DNA from: an uncultured Oscillospiraceae bacterium
Lineage (GTDB): Bacteria; Bacillota; Clostridia; Oscillospirales; Acutalibacteraceae
DNA length: 11,206 bases
NCBI GenBank assembly: GCA_905203795.1
Contig: CAJKXG010000021.1
Coordinates: 1 to 11,206 of the forward strand
Reading direction: 5' to 3'
Below, in pieces: positions 1-6,568 of this stretch (position 1 is the stretch's first letter; each line of letters opens with the position of its first letter). The notes beneath the pieces are model-generated. The model was not told the origin of the DNA and did not search any database. It was given only the letters and a program-made list of their open reading frames with translations. Both the position numbers and the translations under genes were made by a program.

Positions 1-80
1 TGAACTTTACAAGAATTTGATAGTGGATTTTACACCGATGACGTAGAATATATCCGTATTTTGAGGAAAGGATCTGCTGT

Positions 81-1745
81 ATGGATATATTCAACGTATT
101 ATCCCTGATCGGGGGACTATGCCTGTTCCTATTCGGCATGAATGTGATGGGACAGGCGCTGGAACGCCGAGCAGGCGGCAAACTGCGCAGTCTGCTCGGC
201 AAAATGACCACGAACAAAGCCGCGGGACTGCTGACAGGTCTCGGCGTAACGGCTGTGATCCAAAGCTCATCGGCCACCACGGTAATGGTCGTCGGATTTG
301 TCAACTCCGGTCTGATGACGCTGAAACAGGCGATCAATGTCATTATGGGCGCCAATATCGGCACAACCGTTACCGCCTGGATCCTGAGTCTTGCCGGAAT
401 TGACAGCAGCAATATGTGGATTCGCCTCTTGAAGCCTTCCGCCTTCACACCTGTGCTGGCTTTGATCGGCATTGTGCTGTATATGATCTGCAAAAGCGCG
501 AAGAAGAAGGACACCGGCACGATCCTGCTGGGCTTTGCCACTCTGATGTTCGGTATGGAAACCATGTCCGCAGCCGTGTCGGGACTGGGCGATATTCCGG
601 CATTTCAGCATCTTTTTATCGCTTTCAAAAATCCTTTCCTCGGCGTGCTGGCAGGCGCTGTCCTGACCGGCATCATCCAATCCAGCTCCGCTTCCGTGGG
701 CATTTTGCAGGCGTTGGCCGTCACGGGACAGGTGAGCTACGGCGCCGCCATTCCCATCATCATGGGGCAAAATATCGGTACCTGTGTCACGGCGCTGCTT
801 TCCTCTGTCGGGGCAAACAAAAATGCCAAGCGTGCCGCCATGGTGCATCTGTCGTTCAATGTTCTGGGATCGGTTGTGTGGCTGCTGGTATTCTGTATCG
901 TCAAACTCGTCTGGGCGCCGGCGCTGCTGGACGAATCCGCGTCTCTGTTCGGCATTGCCGTGGCGCACTCCGCCTTTAATGTGTTGTGTACGCTGCTGAT
1001 GCTGCCGCTGTCCGGAACGCTGGAAAAACTGGTCTGCCGCCTTGTGCCGGACGCCAAACAGCCGGAGCAGCATCCGGAGTTGGACGAGCGGCTTCTCTCC
1101 ACGCCCCCCGTGGCGCTGGAACGCTGTCATGAGGTTACCACGGATATGGCAAACTGCGCCGTCGGTGCGTTGTTGGACAGCACGACCGCCCTTTTTGAAT
1201 ATACGCCGGAACTGGCCGCCAAAATCCGCGCTGCCGAAGATCAAACGGACCACTACGAGGACATTCTCGGCACTTACCTTGTGAAACTCAGCATGAACCA
1301 GATCAGCGAAGCGGATAGTAATGAAACGATCAAGATGCTGAAAATCATCGGAGATTTTGAACGCATCGCCGATCACGCGGTCAACCTGGTCGAATCGGCA
1401 GAGGAATTGAAGGAAAAAGACCTGCGTCTTTCCGCCGTAGCCGGGGAAGATCTCAAGGCGCTGACCGACGCTGTCCGCGAAATTCTTCAGCTTACTCTGG
1501 CGGCTTTCCTGCACAACGATTTGGCGTCCGCCAAACGGGTCGATCCCTTGGAGCAACGGATTGATGATCTGAAAGAACAAATGCGCACACGCCACATCAT
1601 ACGATTGCAACTGGAGCAATGCAGCATAGAGGTGGGCTTTGTCTGGTCTGATCTGCTGACAAATCTGGAACGGGTATCCGATCACTGTTCCAATATTGCC
1701 AGATGCATTCTCGATCTGACGCCCCACAGCGTCACCGTCCCTTGA
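81..1745 (+). CDS. Na+/phosphate cotransporter family protein with C-terminal PhoU-like domain
   Basis: Inner-membrane protein of the NptA/Na-Pi cotransporter family, expected to take up inorganic phosphate with sodium. The two inverted Na_Pi_cotrans repeats are visible: QSSS at residues 61-64 followed by GANIGTT at 90-96, and QSSS at 200-203 followed by GQNIGTC at 229-235, each amid hydrophobic helices (roughly residues 5-310). A soluble C-terminal part (about 345-545) looks like a PhoU four-helix domain, with two related motifs, GDFERIADH (424-432) and NLERVSDH (528-535), whose acidic and His residues resemble PhoU metal-cluster ligands. At 554 residues it has the usual length for bacterial transporter-PhoU fusions. 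The ATG at 81 follows a GAGGAAAGG ribosome binding site at about 63-71. It seems monocistronic, as terminator-like hairpins follow. The family call is firm. Phosphate as substrate is inferred from the family, and no Pho box was identified. Confidence 0.95.
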   Translation: MDIFNVLSLIGGLCLFLFGMNVMGQALERRAGGKLRSLLGKMTTNKAAGLLTGLGVTAVIQSSSATTVMVVGFVNSGLMTLKQAINVIMGANIGTTVTAWILSLAGIDSSNMWIRLLKPSAFTPVLALIGIVLYMICKSAKKKDTGTILLGFATLMFGMETMSAAVSGLGDIPAFQHLFIAFKNPFLGVLAGAVLTGIIQSSSASVGILQALAVTGQVSYGAAIPIIMGQNIGTCVTALLSSVGANKNAKRAAMVHLSFNVLGSVVWLLVFCIVKLVWAPALLDESASLFGIAVAHSAFNVLCTLLMLPLSGTLEKLVCRLVPDAKQPEQHPELDERLLSTPPVALERCHEVTTDMANCAVGALLDSTTALFEYTPELAAKIRAAEDQTDHYEDILGTYLVKLSMNQISEADSNETIKMLKIIGDFERIADHAVNLVESAEELKEKDLRLSAVAGEDLKALTDAVREILQLTLAAFLHNDLASAKRVDPLEQRIDDLKEQMRTRHIIRLQLEQCSIEVGFVWSDLLTNLERVSDHCSNIARCILDLTPHSVTVP

Positions 1746-1770
1746 GCCGCTCCCAATAGCTGTCGTGCAA

Positions 1771-1785
1771 AAAAACGGCGTAACC
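1771..1785 (+). repeat. Left copy of a 15-nt perfect inverted repeat
   Basis: AAAAACGGCGTAACC lies 25 bp after the phosphate transporter stop codon. Its exact reverse complement is at 3922-3936, just beyond the 3' end of the ABC permease gene. The pair brackets the ATPase and the two gene remnants. The match stops after 15 nt on both sides and no target-site duplication is evident, so a chance match is not excluded. Confidence 0.5.
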
Positions 1786-1854
1786 TAAAGTGGTATCGTT
1801 CAAAAGGACAAAAAGTGAACTTAAGGGCGATCACCGGTACGGAACGAGGACAAG

Positions 1855-1896
1855 GACGCCACAGATCAAAACGGTCTGCGGCGTCTTTGTATATTT
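1855..1896 (+). terminator. Probable terminator of the phosphate transporter gene
   Basis: GACGCC (1855-1860) pairs with GGCGTC (1880-1885), and CAGA pairs with TCTG inside, leaving one mismatch and a 9-nt loop. The T-rich run TTTGTATATTT follows at once. It lies about 110 bp after the transporter stop, and the T-run is interrupted, so strength is uncertain. Confidence 0.55.
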
Positions 1897-1900
1897 GGGC

Positions 1901-1937
1901 AACGAGTCAATTTTCGGATTGGCTCGTTACTTTATTT
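1901..1937 (+). terminator. Second terminator-like hairpin before the ATPase promoter
   Basis: AACGAGTCAA (1901-1910) pairs with TTGGCTCGTT (1919-1928) through 10 positions (one is a U-G pair) around an 8-nt loop, followed by the T-rich ACTTTATTT. With the hairpin at 1855-1885 it would form a tandem terminator insulating the ATPase gene from upstream transcription. The stem is only moderately GC-rich. Confidence 0.45.
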
Positions 1938-1956
1938 ATGAGCTTGCGGAGAAGGC

Positions 1957-1985
1957 TTGACTTTTGTAAAGATTTCCGATATAAT
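1957..1985 (+). promoter_or_regulatory. Near-consensus sigma-A promoter of the ATPase gene
   Basis: TTGACT (-35, 1957-1962) and TATAAT (-10, 1980-1985) are separated by exactly 17 bp. Eleven of twelve hexamer bases match the housekeeping consensus. Transcription should begin near 1991-1993, giving a leader of about 44 nt to the ATG at 2036. No operator-like repeat overlaps it, so expression may be constitutive. Confidence 0.85.
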
Positions 1986-2035
1986 AATTACGAAAAAAGG
2001 TGTAGACACATTTATTTTGGAATCAGGAGGACGAT

Positions 2036-3289
2036 ATGGAGATCAAACGGGATATCTACTTGGATCGACTGATCCGGCGGGAAAAGAATGGACTGATCAA
2101 AATCGTGACGGGCGTTCGCCGGTGCGGGAAGTCATACCTTCTGTTCAACCTGTTCCACAATTATTTGCTGGATAAAGGTGTTCAGGAAGACCATATCATC
2201 GAGATCGCCCTGGATGACCGCAGTAATAAAGAGCTGCGTGATCCCGACAATATGCTGAACTATGTAAAAGAGCGGATCGTTGACAAGGATACCTACTATA
2301 TCATCCTGGACGAAGTGCAGCTCCTTGCAGAGTTTGAGGACGTACTGAACAGCTTTCTGCATATCCGCAATGCGGACGTATATGTGACGGGCAGCAACTC
2401 AAAATTTCTGTCCTCCGATGTCGTTACGGAATTCCGCGGACGGGGCGACGAGATTCGCATCTATCCCCTGTCCTTCCGGGAGTATTGCTCCGTCCACGAA
2501 GGCAGCGCCGACGAGGCGTGGGACGATTACTTTACCTACGGCGGACTGCCGCTGATCCTTTCCCGCGAAACGGCGGAGGAAAAGGCGGAATACCTTATGT
2601 CGCTGTTCCAAAAAGTGTATCTCAGTGATATCGTCGACCGCCACAAGGTGCGCAACCGGGAAGAACTGGACGAGCTGGTGGATATTCTGGCCTCCGCCGT
2701 CGGGTCGCTGACCAATCCGCTGAAACTGGCGAATACCTTCAAAACCGTCAAGAAAAAAAGCATCAGCGACAAGACGCTGAAAAAGTATATGGACTATCTG
2801 ATGGACGCCTTTCTTGTGAGTAAGGCAGTCCGTTACAATATCAAAGGACGAAAGTATATCGGTTCTCCGGCAAAGTTCTATTTTGAGGACGTTGGACTGC
2901 GCAACGCAAGGCTGAACTTCCGGCAGATGGAAGAAAACCACATCATGGAGAACATCATCTATAACGAGCTGCGGATCCGGGGTTATCACGTAGATGTGGG
3001 GCTTGTGGAGCAATTCGGCAAAAACAGCGAGAACAAGACGACAAAAAAGCAGCTTGAGGTGGACTTCGTCGTGACGCGCGGCAGTGAGAAGTTTTATATC
3101 CAGTCTGCCTTCGCCATGACCACGCCGGAAAAGCAGGCGCAGGAGGAACGTCCGCTGAACGCCATCGGCGATTCTTTCAAAAAGATCATCGTCGTGCGGG
3201 ATAATATCAAGGTGCGCAGAAACGATATGGGGATCGTGACCATCGGCATCCGAAACTTCCTGCTGGATGAGAACAGCCTGAACCTGTAA
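2036..3289 (+). CDS. AAA_14 / DUF4143 family ATP-binding protein
   Basis: A 417-residue cytoplasmic P-loop ATPase of the AAA_14-DUF4143 type, common in multiple copies in gut anaerobes. No specific biological role is established that I can assign. Walker A is GVRRCGKS (26-33), Walker B is YYIILDE with D92/E93, and a sensor-like TGSNSKFL (118-125) and an arginine pair in FRGRG (133-137) follow. The DUF4143 part (about 195-410) carries the usual YGGLPLIL (168-175) and VYLSDIVDRH (194-203) stretches. It ends in a PD-(D/E)XK-like core: ENIIYNEL (305-312), EVDFVV with D343, and YIQ with Q356. The ATG follows AGGAGG at 2025-2030 by 5 nt. The gene appears intact, has its own strong promoter, and is followed directly, without any spacer, by a piece of a type III restriction gene. 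It therefore sits inside what looks like a decayed defence segment. Confidence 0.93.
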   Translation: MEIKRDIYLDRLIRREKNGLIKIVTGVRRCGKSYLLFNLFHNYLLDKGVQEDHIIEIALDDRSNKELRDPDNMLNYVKERIVDKDTYYIILDEVQLLAEFEDVLNSFLHIRNADVYVTGSNSKFLSSDVVTEFRGRGDEIRIYPLSFREYCSVHEGSADEAWDDYFTYGGLPLILSRETAEEKAEYLMSLFQKVYLSDIVDRHKVRNREELDELVDILASAVGSLTNPLKLANTFKTVKKKSISDKTLKKYMDYLMDAFLVSKAVRYNIKGRKYIGSPAKFYFEDVGLRNARLNFRQMEENHIMENIIYNELRIRGYHVDVGLVEQFGKNSENKTTKKQLEVDFVVTRGSEKFYIQSAFAMTTPEKQAQEERPLNAIGDSFKKIIVVRDNIKVRRNDMGIVTIGIRNFLLDENSLNL

Positions 3290-3605
3290 GTCCGTCGTGA
3301 TCAACCGGCTCAGGCCACATCCCCGTAAGTTCAATATCACCTATAACCACGGTCATGCGTATGAGCCGGACTTTGTGGTTGAAACCGAAGATAGTATCTA
3401 TCTTGTGGAGGTCAAGGGAGAGGATACGCTCCACGATCCAGACGTTATCGCAAAGAAGGAGCGCGGGATCCAGTATTGCGCCGTTGCCTCCCGTTGGGGC
3501 AAGGCTAACGGATATAAGGAATGGCGGTATTTGTTTATTTCGGCAGGACAGATTCGTGCGAATGCGTCTTTTGCCCAACTTGCCGAAAGATTTAAGGAAC
3601 TGTAA
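3290..3605 (+). pseudogene. C-terminal fragment of a type III restriction endonuclease (Res subunit)
   Basis: The open frame runs from 3282 to the TAA at 3603-3605. It encodes only the last ~105 residues of what looks like a type III restriction-modification Res subunit, normally around 900-1000 residues with a DEAD-like helicase ahead of this part. It contains a PD-(D/E)XK nuclease core: YEPDF (PD at residues 24-25 counted from the GTG at 3297), then LVEVK with E38 and K40. After it come the family-typical DPDVIAKK, the stretch KEWRYLFI, and the ending IRANASF. The first in-frame start is GTG 3297, with no ribosome binding site, and the helicase and methyltransferase (Mod) are absent. The fragment begins exactly where the ATPase gene ends, which suggests a recombination or deletion breakpoint near 3290. 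It is probably not functional. An independent small nuclease is possible but less likely. Confidence 0.8.
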
Positions 3606-3623
3606 AACTGCGGGGGTGTTATA

Positions 3624-3810
3624 ATGGAAAAAAAGACGCGCGGATGCTGTGCTTTTCGGATTTGATTTTCAAGTTAATGCGGCTATCCCTTTTTCAATTT
3701 GCGCAATTTATTATACCTTATCTTCAAGCATTGATAAACTGTTCGCTTTTACGGCATCAAGCAAAACAGATATTCTGCTCACGCGAGAGATTGTTCCCTA
3801 TTCCGACTAA
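3624..3810 (+). pseudogene. Frameshifted 5' remnant of an unrecognised gene following the restriction fragment
   Basis: An ATG at 3624 stands 18 bp after the restriction-fragment stop, with a CGGGGGTG ribosome binding site at 3611-3618, so it was probably the next gene of that operon. Its frame ends after 13 codons (TGA 3663-3665). Removing one A from the A7 run (3628-3634) joins the ATG to the neighbouring open frame, which runs to TAA 3808-3810 and would give about 61 residues beginning MEKRRADAVLFGFDFQ and continuing VNAAI. I recall GFDFQVNAAI-like phrases at the start of large uncharacterised proteins near restriction systems, and GxxFQ starts in DUF4297-type nucleases, but I could not verify this. 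After about residue 21 the sequence no longer looks like that beginning. The simplest reading is a gene truncated by deletion and then frameshifted. Coding by chance is the alternative. Confidence 0.42.
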
Positions 3811-3815
3811 TCGCT

Positions 3816-3863
3816 AAAACAAAATGGCTCCCATCTGACTTCCGAAAGAAATCAGATGGGAGC
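3816..3863 (-). terminator. Rho-independent terminator of the sdpRI-like/ABC operon
   Basis: A perfect 12-bp stem, GCTCCCATCTGA (3827-3838) with TCAGATGGGAGC (3852-3863), has a 13-nt loop. On the minus strand it is followed by ATTTTGTTTT, a good U-run, and it lies about 80 bp downstream of the permease stop. On the plus strand the following bases are not U-rich, so it mainly serves the minus strand. Confidence 0.88.
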
Positions 3864-3881
3864 TTTCGTATGCGCTTAAAA

Positions 3882-3895
3882 CTGTCGGCCGACAG
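3882..3895. repeat. 14-bp perfect palindrome downstream of the ABC permease gene
   Basis: CTGTCGGCCGACAG is a perfect 7+7 palindrome between the permease stop (3946) and the operon terminator (stem from 3863). With no central loop it would be a poor RNA hairpin. It could be a dimeric protein site or chance. Confidence 0.4.
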
Positions 3896-3921
3896 GAAAT
3901 GAATTCTTCATTTTCTATCAC

Positions 3922-3936
3922 GGTTACGCCGTTTTT
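3922..3936 (-). repeat. Right copy of a 15-nt perfect inverted repeat
   Basis: Read on the minus strand this is AAAAACGGCGTAACC, identical to 1771-1785 on the plus strand. It starts 9 bp beyond the ABC permease stop. The bases outside the 15-mer differ from those at the left copy. Confidence 0.5.
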
Positions 3937-3945
3937 CGCTTCCTA

Positions 3946-4731
3946 TCAAGAAATATCCTTTTGGCGGTACTGCCAGAACGCGAGGGCGATCCCGACGACG
4001 GCGAACGCTATGCCGACCGCCAGATACCCGCCATTGAGCGCCGTATCCGCGATAATATCCGCTCCCTCGGTATAGCCGAAAGGCGTGATATATTTCAAAA
4101 ACCGCGCATCCTCTGTCAGATTGGAAATAATATTTATAAAATAGAACACAGCCGCCAATCCAAGCCCGATCCCGAGACTGCCGCGATTGAGAAAAGCGGA
4201 GATACCGAAGGTGATCGCCGCCACCTCAAGCTGCATGATCAGATAGGCGAGCAACAGGAGCGCGAGTGTTTTCACGGGCACTTCTTGACCGATGGCGAAA
4301 ATCGAGAGCGCCGTCACGGCGATCACGACCGCATTGAGAAGAAGAATCTGCGCCGCCACGGCACATAGCTTTTCGGCGATGATCCGCGTTCTGGAGACGG
4401 GGTGCGTCAGCAGAAATTCGGCGGTTCTGTCTTTTTCCTCTTTCGCCAAAGCGGAAATGCCCAAAATCGCGGCAAAAAACGCCCCGCCGATACCGAGCAC
4501 ATTGCCGCACTCTACGCCGAAAAAGCCGATAAACTCACCGAAATTGATCTGATCCATGCCGAAAGCCTGCGAAAAACTGCCCATATCGGCAAACATGGCG
4601 CTGATCTCCCCCATTTGCGAGGACATTTCCGGATAAATCAGCACGCATACAGCCAGCATAAAGGAAATGGCGGCTGCCCAAATGATCAGCGCGGTTTTCC
4701 CTCTTTTCAATTCATGCCCGAATACCGTCAT
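3946..4731 (-). CDS. ABC-2 type transporter permease
   Basis: A 261-residue integral membrane protein with about six hydrophobic helices, the usual topology and size of an ABC-2 permease: the first near residues 12-33, then about 76-94, 118-144, 150-180, 185-203 and 235-253. The first loop is extracytoplasmic and contains a Met/Gly/Phe-rich segment (about 35-65). The cytoplasmic KEEKDRTAEFLLTHPVSR stretch (96-113) is the coupling-helix motif common to this family. Its ATG lies inside the end of the ATPase gene (20-bp overlap), preceded by AAAGGAGGA, which indicates translational coupling and a shared complex. It is the last gene of the operon. With one ATPase and one permease, the transporter would be a 2+2 complex. 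The substrate cannot be read from sequence; an exported peptide, toxin or drug fits the sdpRI-like context. Confidence 0.92.
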   Translation of the reverse strand: MTVFGHELKRGKTALIIWAAAISFMLAVCVLIYPEMSSQMGEISAMFADMGSFSQAFGMDQINFGEFIGFFGVECGNVLGIGGAFFAAILGISALAKEEKDRTAEFLLTHPVSRTRIIAEKLCAVAAQILLLNAVVIAVTALSIFAIGQEVPVKTLALLLLAYLIMQLEVAAITFGISAFLNRGSLGIGLGLAAVFYFINIISNLTEDARFLKYITPFGYTEGADIIADTALNGGYLAVGIAFAVVGIALAFWQYRQKDIS

Positions 4732-5608
4732 CGTGATTTTCCTCCTTTGCGTAGTAATGCATAAAGATTTCTTCCAGATCCGGCTCGGCGATCGTAATAT
4801 CCGTAATCGGAAGCGGCGCCAGGGCTTTCAGCAGCGCATCCGGCTTGCCGCTGTACAAAAAGCTGATCGTGTCGTTGCCGGATTTCACATCCCGAATGTT
4901 GTCCAGCGGCGGCAATGCGGAAAGACCGCGCAGCAGAACCCGCTTGGCGCCTGTGTGACCGAGCTTCTCCACACTGTCGGAAACAAATAGCCGTCCTTCG
5001 CGAATCACCGCCGCATGGCGGCAATAGCGCTGCACCTCCGACAGAATGTGGGAGGACAGAAACACCGTAGCGCCTTCGGCGTTTCGCTCTTTCAGGATCG
5101 AATAAAACTCGCGCTGCATCAACGGGTCAAGACCGCTGGTCGGCTCATCCAAAATGTACATCCGCGGACGGTGCTGCATGGCGCAGACAATGCCGACCTT
5201 TTTGCGGTTGCCGAGCGACAGTTCCTCTATTCTTTTGGACGTATCCAGTTCCAAACGGTCGCATAACCGCTTGGCTTCCGCCGTGCAATCCTTCTTTCGC
5301 AGATCGGCGGAGAAACGGATCACCTCCCGTACACGCATGCCGTTGTAAAACATGGCTTCGGAGGGCAGATACCCGATCTCGCGCAAAACCTCGGTTTTGT
5401 GTTTGGGAATCTCCTGCCCGAACAGCGCGGCAGAACCGCCGGTGGCGGAAATCAGTCCCAGAAGCAGGCGGATCGTGGTGCTTTTACCGGCGCCGTTTGG
5501 ACCGATAAACCCGAAGAAATCGCCCTCCTCCACGCATAGACTCACGTCCGTGATCCCGCGGGATTTTCCGTAGTACTTTGTCAAATGGTCGGTTTGGATC
5601 GCATTCAT
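4712..5608 (-). CDS. ABC transporter ATP-binding protein
   Basis: A 298-residue cytoplasmic ATPase subunit of the CcmA-like class that pairs with ABC-2 permeases. Walker A is GPNGAGKST (36-44), the signature loop is LSLGN (130-134), Walker B is MYILDEP with D154/E155, followed by the D-loop SGLDP (158-162), and the switch His is H187 in SSH. The Q-loop position reads YLPSE (80-84), without a glutamine, which is common in this class. About 80 residues after the nucleotide-binding domain form a C-terminal accessory domain ending in LEEIFMHYY (278-286), typical of exporters of this kind. The ATG overlaps the SdpI-like stop codon as ATGA (4 bp) and follows AAGGAGG at 5616-5622 by 7 nt. It drives the permease encoded next. 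Confidence 0.95.
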   Translation of the reverse strand: MNAIQTDHLTKYYGKSRGITDVSLCVEEGDFFGFIGPNGAGKSTTIRLLLGLISATGGSAALFGQEIPKHKTEVLREIGYLPSEAMFYNGMRVREVIRFSADLRKKDCTAEAKRLCDRLELDTSKRIEELSLGNRKKVGIVCAMQHRPRMYILDEPTSGLDPLMQREFYSILKERNAEGATVFLSSHILSEVQRYCRHAAVIREGRLFVSDSVEKLGHTGAKRVLLRGLSALPPLDNIRDVKSGNDTISFLYSGKPDALLKALAPLPITDITIAEPDLEEIFMHYYAKEENHDDGIRA

Positions 5609-6255
5609 GGCTGTTCCTCCTTATGATGTTGTTTACGGTCATAGGCAAATGAACAGAAAAACGGAAGCAGAAGAACGATCAGTATGATCGCAAAGAATAG
5701 CCACGGGCTGCGGAAAAAGGCAGTCAGGAGGATCGCAACGCCGCCGATGCTCATGCTCCATCCGGCTACTCGGTGCGTTTTGCTCCAGTTTTTTTCGCTG
5801 CGCAGTGTCCATGGCGTCCGTATGCCGAGCGAATGATTCTGCCTGCATTTCGGGAGATAGTTGCCGAGAAGGATAAACAGGACGCCGAAAAGCAGCATGA
5901 TGATAAAACCGACGTCCGGTTTGGCACCGAGCGCCACGGAATAGGTCACGGCACTCAAAACCAGAGAAACAGACGGGCAGATCCACAACAGGCAGTTCAT
6001 CATTTTCTCATGGATATTTTTGCTTTTCGGATCAAAGCAAGTCGCCAAAACAGCAATCCAGTGAATCGCCAACACGATACACGGCAGCCCGAACACGGCA
6101 AATGCTTTGCTGTTCCATCCGTCCGGCTGATTATCCGCGCCGAAATGGGTGGCCATGGTATCGGGCAAATCCGTCCACAGCAGCATCCCCACGAGAATCG
6201 GCAGCAAAATGACGACAGACGTGATCAGAATCATCCGTTTATGTTTCTTAAACAT
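5605..6255 (-). CDS. SdpI-like membrane protein (DUF1648 plus SdpI domain)
   Basis: A 216-residue membrane protein with six predicted helices, about residues 8-27, 51-72, 87-109, 114-132, 164-182 and 186-204. The N-terminal DUF1648 motif LPDTMATHFGADNQPDGW (30-47) lies after helix 1. The SdpI core LGNYLPKCRQNHSLGIRTPW (130-149) is followed by NWSKTHRVAGW (156-166), the family hallmark. In Bacillus subtilis, SdpI gives immunity to the SdpC toxin and holds the SdpR repressor at the membrane when toxin is present. Here the ArsR-type gene precedes it with an 8-bp overlap, as in sdpRI. The ATG follows AAGGGGG by about 9 nt, inside the repressor gene. Immunity or envelope-stress sensing is inferred by homology. 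No sdpABC toxin genes lie in the window, so the ligand may be a competitor's product. Confidence 0.92.
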   Translation of the reverse strand: MFKKHKRMILITSVVILLPILVGMLLWTDLPDTMATHFGADNQPDGWNSKAFAVFGLPCIVLAIHWIAVLATCFDPKSKNIHEKMMNCLLWICPSVSLVLSAVTYSVALGAKPDVGFIIMLLFGVLFILLGNYLPKCRQNHSLGIRTPWTLRSEKNWSKTHRVAGWSMSIGGVAILLTAFFRSPWLFFAIILIVLLLPFFCSFAYDRKQHHKEEQP

Positions 6256-6523
6256 CCTCTGATTCCCCCTTCAAATCGGTGATCCAAAGCAAAATCTCTT
6301 CCAACACGGAGGCGTTCAACTCGTAATAAATAAACTTGCCTTCCCGCTGATCGGAAATGAGATCCGCCTCCTTTAACACGGACAAATGCCGGGAAACCGC
6401 CGCACCTGTGATCGAAAAACGCTGGGCAATATCGCCCGCAGACATTCTGCCTTTTTTCAACATATTCAGAATTTCTCTGCGGGTAGGGTCCGCCAAAGCC
6501 CGAAGTGTTTCCTGCATTCCCAA
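6248..6523 (-). CDS. ArsR/SdpR family winged-helix repressor
   Basis: A small winged-helix DNA-binding regulator of the autorepressor SdpR branch. ALADPTRREIL opens the fold, SAGDIAQRFSITGAAVSRHLSVL forms the recognition helix-turn-helix, and the wing reads DQREGKFIYYELN. No cysteine is present, so a metal site of the ArsR kind is absent. I place the start at TTG 6523: AGAGGGG lies 6 nt upstream, and the protein then begins MGMQETLRALADPTRREIL, like known relatives. That gives 91 residues. ATG 6517 has a long 12-nt spacing, and an earlier TTG at 6541 lies before the ribosome binding site. The gene is first in the operon and sits beside a palindromic operator that overlaps its own promoter, so autorepression is likely, relieved when the SdpI-like partner sequesters it (by analogy with B. 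subtilis). Confidence 0.93.
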   Translation of the reverse strand: MGMQETLRALADPTRREILNMLKKGRMSAGDIAQRFSITGAAVSRHLSVLKEADLISDQREGKFIYYELNASVLEEILLWITDLKGESEDV

Positions 6524-6541
6524 GCGATTCCCCTCTTTCAA

Positions 6542-6564
6542 TTAACATTTAACACAAATGTTAA
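6542..6564. promoter_or_regulatory. Palindromic operator, probably of the ArsR/SdpR-type repressor
   Basis: TTAACATTT (6542-6550) and AAATGTTAA (6556-6564) form a perfect 9+9 inverted repeat with a 5-bp spacer. It covers the expected transcription start and early leader of the repressor operon, just downstream of the -10 box. Position and symmetry fit a dimeric winged-helix repressor; binding itself is inferred. Confidence 0.75.
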
Positions 6565-6568
6565 ATAT

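Noticed and set aside
17-49. Possible promoter TTGATA (17-22) with TAGAAT (44-49) before the phosphate transporter
   Set aside because: The 21-bp spacing is too long for a standard sigma-A promoter and no better -35 partner was found.
267-1727. A 486-codon open frame on the minus strand opposite the phosphate transporter
   Set aside because: Composition (many Arg, Gln, His) and complete overlap with a well-supported gene mark it as a shadow.
1815-2072. A possible 85-residue gene before the ATPase
   Set aside because: It spans two terminator-like hairpins, the ATPase promoter and its ribosome binding site, and its product resembles nothing known to me.
2399-3340. A 313-codon open frame on the minus strand opposite the ATPase
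   Set aside because: No ribosome binding site or domain was seen, and it lies fully antisense to the conserved ATPase and part of the restriction fragment.
3896-3914. AT-rich hairpin AAATGAA/TTCATTT near the permease end
   Set aside because: Only 7 weak base pairs and no U-run; the strong terminator at 3816-3863 explains the operon end.
6248-6541. Upstream TTG start (6541) for the ArsR-type repressor
   Set aside because: The ribosome binding site AGAGGGG lies downstream of that codon, which fits TTG 6523 better and matches the usual N-terminus of the family.
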